Assembly (NCBI GenBank): GCA_029785235.1
Contig: JAFMAA010000001.1
Location: 124,001-188,000 of the forward strand
DNA: 64,000 bases
DNA from: Nitrososphaerota archaeon
GTDB lineage: Archaea; Thermoproteota; Nitrososphaeria; Nitrososphaerales; UBA183
Reading direction: 5' to 3'
Shown: positions 58,744 to 64,000 of the stretch, one piece after another
Layout of the letters: every line of letters begins with the position of its first letter
Numbering within the stretch: position 1 is the first letter of the stretch
Program-made: the position numbers and the translations under genes
Notes under the pieces: model-generated
The model's database searches: none
The model's input: the letters and a program-made list of their open reading frames with translations, nothing else
What the model was told of the DNA's origin: nothing

Positions 58744-60243
58744 CTAGACGGGGGGAAGCCTTTCCTCCTTGCCGTCTAACATGTCCCTGTAGTAGATCCC
58801 GGTCGTCCTTCTAGTGAAGTAATAATCGTAGAGGGATGTGTGTTTCGACTCGGTCCCCATCAGGTACTCATGGAGCCTCTGAGCTGCCTCCCTCCCCTTC
58901 CCCATCGCCTTGACTACTAGGCTCTCTCCCGTAACCACGTCCCCCGCGGCGAAAACGCCCGGGATAGACGTCATGGAACGGTCGTCGGTGATAATCCCCC
59001 CCTTTGGTCCCGACTTGATTCCAGCCATCCTCTGCAGGTAGCTGTTGGGGCCGCGTCCTATGGCAACGATTACCGAGTCGCACTCGATGTCCACCGACTC
59101 TCCCGTCAGGACCGGGGAACGTCTCCCCGAGGAGTCGACATCCCCCAGTTTCATCACGGTCATAGAGACCTTCGTCAGCTTTCCTCCCGTCCCCACATAT
59201 GCCTTCGGCGCCATCAGGAACATCATACGGACTCCCTCCTCCTTCCCCTCCTCAGCCAATATCTTGTCCACGGGCATCTCCGCTTCCGTCCTCCTGTATA
59301 CCATGGTCACCTCTCCACCGGAGAGCCTCAACGCGGTCCTTGCGCAGTCCAGAGCGGTGTTCCCTCCACCAATCACTAGGATTTTCTTGCCGAGTTGGCA
59401 TGTGGGATTCGCGATGTACCTGCGCACCCCTCCGACGAAGACGTCTTCCAAGAACCCGTATCCGTCGTACACCCCCAACAGGTCAGAACCTGGCGTCTCG
59501 GACTTCGAGACATCCTTGGCCCCCGTCGCTATGAGGACAGCGTCATACTCAGACCTGAGGTCGTCCAAGCTGATGTCAGCCCCCACCTTCAACCCGATCT
59601 TCGCTTGGACCCCCATGGCCAGAATCCTCTCCGCTTCGTACTTCAGGACGTCTTTGGGGAGGTGGTAGTCAGGAATTCCGTACCTTGCCGTCCCGCCTAG
59701 GATGGGGAGCTCGTCATAGATCGTGACTTCATGGCCGTAACGTAGGAGGAGCTCGGCAGCGGCGAGTCCCGCTGGTCCCCCTCCGACGACAGCGACCCTT
59801 TTGCCAGTCGGCTCCCTCTTCATCGGATCCGGCTGCCTTGCTACGGTTCTCTCCCAGTCTGCCACGAAGCGCTGAATCATCCCCGAGGCAACAGGCTCGC
59901 CCCTCGTGCCTATGACACAGGCCGCCTCGCAGAGGCTGTCAAGTTGAGGGCAGCACCGGGCCGTGGTCCCAAGTAGCGGGTTGGTCTCGCGTATCCTGTG
60001 GTAGGCGGTCGCCAGGTCCCCCCTGGAGACGGCTTCGCACATCCCCCTGATGTCCGTCTGAAGCGGGCATGCGTCGATGCACACAGGGTTCCCGCAGGTG
60101 ACGCACCTGCTGGCCTCTTCCATCGCCTGCTCCATCGTGTAAGGGAGCTGGACCTCTTCGAAGGTCCCTTTCCGCGCCTCCGCGTCCAACTTGGGGAACG
60201 GGAATTTTGCAATCCTCTCTGTCTTGAGCGACAGCCCAATCAC
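58744..60243 (-). CDS. GltD-like NAD(P)H oxidoreductase (glutamate synthase small-subunit family)
   Basis: 499 residues. N-terminal Fe-S domain with CVTCGNPVCIDACPLQTD and CCPQLDSLCEAAC, then FAD (GGGPAGLAAAELLLRYG) and NAD(P) (IGGGNTALDCARTAL) folds, ending with GVFAAGDVVTGESLVVKAMGKGREAA. A C-terminal extension of about 40 residues after the last fold is not part of the basic family. No large glutamate synthase subunit is adjacent, so it may act with another partner. Confidence 0.9.
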   Translation of the reverse strand: MIGLSLKTERIAKFPFPKLDAEARKGTFEEVQLPYTMEQAMEEASRCVTCGNPVCIDACPLQTDIRGMCEAVSRGDLATAYHRIRETNPLLGTTARCCPQLDSLCEAACVIGTRGEPVASGMIQRFVADWERTVARQPDPMKREPTGKRVAVVGGGPAGLAAAELLLRYGHEVTIYDELPILGGTARYGIPDYHLPKDVLKYEAERILAMGVQAKIGLKVGADISLDDLRSEYDAVLIATGAKDVSKSETPGSDLLGVYDGYGFLEDVFVGGVRRYIANPTCQLGKKILVIGGGNTALDCARTALRLSGGEVTMVYRRTEAEMPVDKILAEEGKEEGVRMMFLMAPKAYVGTGGKLTKVSMTVMKLGDVDSSGRRSPVLTGESVDIECDSVIVAIGRGPNSYLQRMAGIKSGPKGGIITDDRSMTSIPGVFAAGDVVTGESLVVKAMGKGREAAQRLHEYLMGTESKHTSLYDYYFTRRTTGIYYRDMLDGKEERLPPV

Positions 60244-61022
60244 GATTTCAGGCGCGCGGGCTTTGACTAATAAGAAGACAAGACGATTCTCATATTTGAA
60301 ATATGTGCGTGCTTGCTGTCGGGCCGATGAAGGTCAACCAGCTGGCTGCGACCAAAATCTAGCCTAGATCTTCGACCTGCGGTTCGCTCCATCCCTATAG
60401 ACTCGCAGGATACGCTTAACCAAATGCCCTAGCCGATAGGGCCGAATGGTGAATGGTTCGTGTGAAGTCAGTTCAAGCCGAAATGATTCGGAGAAGCCAG
60501 TTTCGACAAGGGTTTGGTTCTTCGGTCAGGTCACAGAGGGGGCCGAGAGCCATCATCCAGAAGGAGCTTGAACCATCCGGATTTTACGAGCCCGTCGTAG
60601 CGCCAACATTAGGAAAGAGTTACCGGGACGGAAGTGGGAGAAGAAAGGAGCGATGAGTTCCGAGGGGTAGACAGGCGAGGCAATTCGCGTCTAGACCTAG
60701 CCTTGGACACGGTTGAGATGGGTCGCCGCTGAGCGAAGAGAGGAGCCGAAGGATCGCAACGGACAATCCCAGCCCGCCATCATGGAACGGTTCGATTCAG
60801 CGTGAGAAGTCGAGTCCTGGAGTGCAATCCGATAGTTGGTTTGTAGGGTCGTTCCGCGGGTTCAGGCCCTCTCTCAAGACGTAGCTCAGTGCGTGCCTCT
60901 GGGTGATTCGAATGGCCTCCCACCCCGGATGCGCATCTTAGTCTCAGGAGCGCGGTAGAGGCTGTTCGAGCACATGAGACCCAAACTGGCGTGGAATCTA
61001 CTATTCACTCACGCCGAGGTGG
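60244..61022. other. Noncoding block upstream of the GltD-like gene and next to tRNA-Lys
   Basis: About 780 nt without a supported gene. A 67-codon plus-strand frame (60453-60656) has no recognisable family and an unlikely composition. Two short stretches resemble tRNA elements (GTAGCTCAGT at 60881-60890; GATTCGAAT at 60905-60913), but no complete cloverleaf can be built. It also contains the promoter of the GltD-like gene near 60280-60300 (A/T-rich ATATTTGAAATAT). Confidence 0.45.
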
Positions 61023-61136
61023 CGGGCCTGGTGGGATTCGAATTCGTGGACGCTTAGAGCGTCTCCCACGGCATGCTGGTGACTCCCATGAGCTAGCTAA
61101 GAGCCAGCCGCTCTAACCTGGCTGAGCCACAGGCCC
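61023..61136 (-). tRNA. tRNA-Lys(CTT) with two introns
   Basis: Acceptor GGGCCTG pairs with CAGGCCC; D arm GCTC-AGCCAGGTTA-GAGC. A 17-nt intron (61081-61097) after position 37 is bounded by helix CTCT:GGAG and bulges TAG and TCA; removing it gives stem GCTGG/CCAGC and loop CTCTTAA, anticodon CTT. A 22-nt intron (61043-61064) splits the T arm between positions 53 and 54, bounded by helix CGTG:CACG and bulges GGA and AAT; removing it gives GTGGG-TTCGAAT-CCCAC. The inner part of the second intron is a GACGC/GCGTC hairpin. The spliced tRNA is 75 nt with a canonical cloverleaf. A TATA (CTTTTAATTG, 61161-61170) is about 25 nt upstream. No encoded CCA. Confidence 0.93.
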
Positions 61137-61160
61137 ACCGGGCGCCTGCCAATCCGTGAG

Positions 61161-61170
61161 CAATTAAAAG
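61161..61170 (-). promoter_or_regulatory. TATA box for tRNA-Lys
   Basis: Minus strand CTTTTAATTG, 25-34 nt before the mature tRNA 5' end. Confidence 0.55.
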
Positions 61171-61304
61171 CATTCTCAGGGTCGACCAACACTGAAACGC
61201 GTTGAACATGGCTTATCCTGGAGGTAAGATTGAGACCACCGAGCGGAGAGCTCGTCTGGGGCTTGACTTCAGTTGATATAGCCCCGCAAAGCAGAACACC
61301 AGTC

Positions 61305-62345
61305 ATGGGCCGTCTCAGCTTCGTCGGACTAGGCCTCAACTCAATGGGAGTAACCCTAGAAGGGGCGGCTGAGATGAAGTCGGCCGACACCGTGTATTTG
61401 GAGTATTACACAACCCCACATGAGCCGCGGCTGATTAAGGAACTCGAGCGGGCCACGGGGAGGCCCCTGTCCGTGGTGGACCGAGGCTTCGTAGAAGACG
61501 GCAACGCGATTCTCACCGAGGCCGAGGGCAAGAGAGTGGTTCTGGCTGTCCTCGGGGACCCCATGATCGCTACCACCCACAACGAGCTGAGGGCGAGGGC
61601 GATCAGGAGGGGGATAGAGACGCGCATAGTACACTCGGCTACCATCTCATCCGCGGCTGCCAGTGCGTCGGGACTCCACTCCTACAAATTCTCAAGGACG
61701 GTCACTGTGACCAGAGAGTCAGTGAGGAAGCTGACGCAGGCGTACCACATCCTCCACTCCAACCTGCTTGAAGGTGCCCACACCCTGATCCTCCTCGAGT
61801 ACGACGTCCAGAGCGGAGAGGGGGTTGCTCCTGGGGACGCGATAGCGGGCCTCCTGCTTGCAGAGGGGAACTTCAAGCGCGGTGCGGTGAACGAGGACAC
61901 GTTCGCCATGGTCCTCTCGAGGCTGGGCCGTGAGGGCTGCGACACCACTGCTGGGAGCCTTCGCGAGCTTTCAAAGAAGGCGTACGGTGAGCCACCCCAT
62001 AGCGTCATAGTCCCTGGGAAGCTGCACTTCTCCGAGGTCGAGGCAGTCGCGGCCATATTCCGCCTGGCGGACCATGAAGTAAGAAGTAACTCGGACGGCG
62101 TGCTCAGGACGGCGCAGACACTTGTTCCCAGATACGCGGCGAAGACGAGGAAGGCGCTCGAGAGCCTGAAGCCGAGGCTCGCGGCGCAGTACGAGCCTGT
62201 GGTGGAGAACGCCGAGCTGTACATGAAGGACGCGGAGACCTTCCTGGCGAACGGGGAGGACGAGATGGCGATGCTCAGCATCGGGTACGCCGAAGGGCTT
62301 TTGGACTCCCTTTCGTTCGCCGGTGTTGCAAAGATAGACTGGTGA
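61305..62345 (+). CDS. dph5: Diphthine synthase fused to a DUF357 domain
   Basis: 346 residues. The first about 255 are diphthine synthase, a SAM-dependent methyltransferase for aEF2: LSFVGLGLNSMGVTLEGAAEMKSADTVYLEYYT, VLAVLGDPMIATTHNELRARA, SATISSAAASASGLHSYKFSRTVTV. The last about 90 (TRKALESLKPRLAAQYEPVVENAELYMKDAETFLANGEDEMAMLSIGYAEGLLDSLSF) match the archaeal DUF357 helical family, normally a separate small protein. The frame is open 25 codons upstream, but ATG at 61305 fits the family start and a TATA-like TTGATATAG at 61273-61281. ribL follows by 3 nt. Confidence 0.92.
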   Translation: MGRLSFVGLGLNSMGVTLEGAAEMKSADTVYLEYYTTPHEPRLIKELERATGRPLSVVDRGFVEDGNAILTEAEGKRVVLAVLGDPMIATTHNELRARAIRRGIETRIVHSATISSAAASASGLHSYKFSRTVTVTRESVRKLTQAYHILHSNLLEGAHTLILLEYDVQSGEGVAPGDAIAGLLLAEGNFKRGAVNEDTFAMVLSRLGREGCDTTAGSLRELSKKAYGEPPHSVIVPGKLHFSEVEAVAAIFRLADHEVRSNSDGVLRTAQTLVPRYAAKTRKALESLKPRLAAQYEPVVENAELYMKDAETFLANGEDEMAMLSIGYAEGLLDSLSFAGVAKIDW

Positions 62346-62348
62346 CTG

Positions 62349-62948
62349 ATGAACAGAACCAAGGTCCTCGCTGCGGTATATTCGATGGGAATCAGCGGGA
62401 GGAAGGTCGGGGCCGACGAGCTCGCCGAAAGGCTCGGTCTCAGCCCGGAGGAGGCGGGAGAGGAACTCGAGAAGCTGGAGGCGCGGGGGATGGTGAAGTT
62501 TGGCCCTAGGGGGGCAGAGTTGACCCCCCGCGGGAGGAAGTCTATCAAGGTCGTATTCATCGGAGGCGGCTTCGAAGTGATTCACTATGGCCACCTCTAC
62601 ACCATAGAGAAGGCGCGGCGGCTTGGGGATGTGCTCGTGGTCTCAGTCGCCCGGGACAGCACCATCAGGAAGAGAAAAAACCGGGAACCGCTGATTGGGG
62701 AGAGGGACCGCGCGAAGCTCCTCTTAGCGCTGAGGCACGTGGATGCGGCTATCCTTGGGGTCGAAGGGGACATCTATGTCACCCTCGAGAAGGTGAGCCC
62801 GGATGTGGTTGCACTGGGCTACGACCAGTACCACATGGAAGACGAAATCAGGATGGAGGCTGCCAGGAGAGGGATGAAGCTGAAGGTGGTGCGCTTAGAC
62901 TCTCCTTATCCAGACATCAAGACGAGCAGGCTGCTGACGGACTTCTAG
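62349..62948 (+). CDS. ribL: FAD synthetase RibL with N-terminal winged-helix domain
   Basis: 199 residues. Residues about 70-199 are an archaeal cytidylyltransferase-like FAD synthetase: VVFIGGGFEVIHYGHLYTIEKARRLGD (HxGH motif), RDSTIRKRKNREPLIGERDRAKLLLALRHVDAAILG, and DIKTSRLL at the end. Residues 1-68 look like a winged helix (GRKVGADELAERLGLSPEEAGEELEKLEARGMVKFGPRGAELTPRGRKSI). It may bind nucleic acid or only mediate dimers. FMN adenylylation is assigned from the archaeal family. Confidence 0.88.
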   Translation: MNRTKVLAAVYSMGISGRKVGADELAERLGLSPEEAGEELEKLEARGMVKFGPRGAELTPRGRKSIKVVFIGGGFEVIHYGHLYTIEKARRLGDVLVVSVARDSTIRKRKNREPLIGERDRAKLLLALRHVDAAILGVEGDIYVTLEKVSPDVVALGYDQYHMEDEIRMEAARRGMKLKVVRLDSPYPDIKTSRLLTDF

Positions 62949-63571
62949 CCTGAGCCGCCGAGCTTCTTCTCCAGCCTCGCCATGGACCGGCTGACCGCAC
63001 CTCGTCCTATCTCTTCGGCGAGCAAGCCCCTTGTGTCCTCGACGAGCATCCGCGCGACGTCGATCTTTCTCCGCGCCCCGTTCGCTACGTGGTCGTAGAC
63101 GGCGAGGGGAGAGCAGGCGGCATATAGGTCCTCCATCACCCCGAAGTACTTCTTGGCGCTACTGAGGTCTCTCTGAAGTATGGCGTCGAGCACCATCCTC
63201 TTGAGCTCCCCGACCGCATCGAGGAGGCCGAGGAGGTAAGCCTCAGGGGAGGAACCGAGGTCCTCCATGGAGGGGAGCGGCTCACCTCTCGCAAGCGATA
63301 CGACGACCGAGGCCTCCACTACCTCGGTCTCCGGAGATGTGAGGTATCTCGAAACGGAGCTGTCCGAGCTTTGCTTCAGCCCGTGCAAGAGGGATTTTGC
63401 TTTGGAGAGCTCCTTCTCGCCGTCCTTCAACTTTCCCAGGTGGACGGCTATGATCGCCCTCGAAGACGCAGAGATGACGTCTCTGCTCCCTTTTATAATC
63501 TGGTCGCGACGCTCGAGTTGCTCCGAGAACCGGGCCTCCATCGCCTTAAGGGACCGCTTGACCTCCTCCAA
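62945..63571 (-). CDS. Translin-family RNA/DNA-binding protein
   Basis: 208 residues, all helical. RDQIIKGSRDVISASSRAIIAVHLGKLKDGEKELSKAKSLLHGL at the N-terminus and SPEAYLLGLLDAVGELKRMVLDAIL in the middle match archaeal translin/TRAX homologues, which form RNA-binding octamers. TTG start; TATA GATTTAAGA at about 63602-63610 lies 30-40 nt upstream. Converges with ribL, overlapping by 4 nt. Confidence 0.8.
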   Translation of the reverse strand: MEEVKRSLKAMEARFSEQLERRDQIIKGSRDVISASSRAIIAVHLGKLKDGEKELSKAKSLLHGLKQSSDSSVSRYLTSPETEVVEASVVVSLARGEPLPSMEDLGSSPEAYLLGLLDAVGELKRMVLDAILQRDLSSAKKYFGVMEDLYAACSPLAVYDHVANGARRKIDVARMLVEDTRGLLAEEIGRGAVSRSMARLEKKLGGSG

Positions 63572-64000
63572 TCTGGGTGAAGGGTGGAAACATTCGTGTC
63601 TTAAATCTGCAACAGTGCCAGCTCATTCCTATGGTGCACTGTTTCGTCAAACCCCCCCACCTGCGCATCGCGGACTTCGTCGCCCTTTATCCATCACCTC
63701 CAGTGTGCCTTGGCTTGTTTTACCATGCGCTACGGCCCGGAGGATCGGCCCGCGAATCAAGGCCTCCCTCGCCCCGGAGGCGGCTTTTGCTTTCGACAAT
63801 GCCCCTGAAAGGGTCAGCCAGCGGGTTCCAATCAATTTGGGAGGGAGGGCGCGAGAGTTGGAAGGCGGGACGCGCCAATGGCCGGAGGCGGTCCAGACAG
63901 CGCTCCTTCGTCATCCCCATCCAGCCCGATTTCTCCAAATACCAGTCAACTCCAGCCGATGGTTCGAAAGCAGTCCAAATGCAACCCTCGGAGCTGAATC
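63572..64000. other. Right-edge region without a supported gene
   Basis: 430 nt to the window edge. It holds the promoter of the translin-family gene at its left end. Short minus-strand frames (63647-63835, 63720-63938) show no family resemblance. I see no RNA gene or repeat; a gene that begins beyond the edge could have its promoter here. Confidence 0.4.

Noticed and set aside
60453..60656. 67-codon plus-strand frame between the GltD-like gene and tRNA-Lys
   Set aside because: No promoter, ribosome site or family resemblance; composition typical of noncoding DNA here.
60881..60950. Possible plus-strand tRNA from GTAGCTCAGT and GATTCGAAT
   Set aside because: The two elements are too close, with no anticodon arm and no pairing acceptor stem.
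61682..62560. 292-codon minus-strand frame rich in Ser and Ala
   Set aside because: Antisense to dph5 and ribL; no motif of its own.
1..64000. CRISPR arrays, insertion sequences or phage genes
   Set aside because: No regularly spaced direct repeats, transposase motifs or phage structural genes were seen in any frame.

Overview
This is a gene-dense, GC-rich archaeal chromosome segment. Archaeal identity is shown by aIF5B, Rpo3 and Rpo10, the e-type ribosomal proteins (L7Ae, S28e, L24e, L18e, L19e, L32e, S4e), Cbf5, a thermosome, deoxyhypusine and diphthine synthases, isopentenyl phosphate kinase, TATA boxes about 25 nt before many starts, and tRNA introns with bulge-helix-bulge (BHB) junctions. 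Direct DUF106-cmk-cbf5 adjacency without L34e and L14e, together with non-canonical tRNA introns, suggests a Thermoproteota lineage, possibly Nitrososphaeria (Thaumarchaeota)-like. That placement is inference.

Layout. 1-1939 (-): aIF5B (runs off the left edge, split by an intein), ndk and rpl24e. 2044-5570: a four-gene insert of two unrecognised proteins and a tubulin/FtsZ-like protein (-), with a divergent von Willebrand A (vWA) protein (+). It separates rpl24e-ndk-infB from rpl7ae-rps28e (5844-6445, -). 6517-14569 (-): glutamyl-tRNA synthetase, isoprenoid genes (prenyl synthase, IPK, mevalonate kinase), MEMO, S2, Rpo10, S9, L13, L18e and Rpo3. 14834-16284 (+): S13-S4-S11, divergent from rpo3. 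16288-21728: a winged-helix protein (-), then an intein-containing glmS and deoxyhypusine synthase (+). 21718-25715 (-): purB, purA (its start region looks frameshifted) and guaB. 25876-25990: tRNA-Ser(GGA) with two introns. 26022-38425 (-): the long ribosomal operon rpl22 to secY, then adkA, an EMC3-like insertase, cmk and cbf5.

38670-42793 (-): succinate dehydrogenase B and A, a 700-nt gap, a tiny membrane protein and a probable membrane anchor. 42893-48584 (-): the SUF iron-sulfur system (sufC, sufB, sufD, a Rieske protein, sufS, sufU). sufC and sufB each carry an almost identical 14-nt palindrome at the promoter. 48647-49870 (-): a GAF-type methionine sulfoxide reductase and an aquaporin. 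49970-51610 (+): thermosome. 51620-54491: an ornithine cyclodeaminase-like gene and a small coiled-coil gene (-), divergent from DUF371, a mevalonate-decarboxylase-like GHMP protein and a 70-aa protein (+). 54488-60243 (-): SDR, HEAT-repeat protein, MDR dehydrogenase, sodium/solute symporter with DUF3311 partner, and a GltD-like oxidoreductase. 61023-61136 (-): tRNA-Lys(CTT) with two introns, one in the T arm. 61305-63571: a dph5-DUF357 fusion and ribL (+), and a translin-family gene (-).

Most of the window is core information processing and central metabolism. The best candidates for undescribed biology are the tubulin-like/vWA cluster inside a ribosomal locus, two inteins that have each lost one homing-endonuclease acid, two doubly interrupted tRNA genes, the paired suf operators, and a GHMP decarboxylase homologue without the usual catalytic aspartate.
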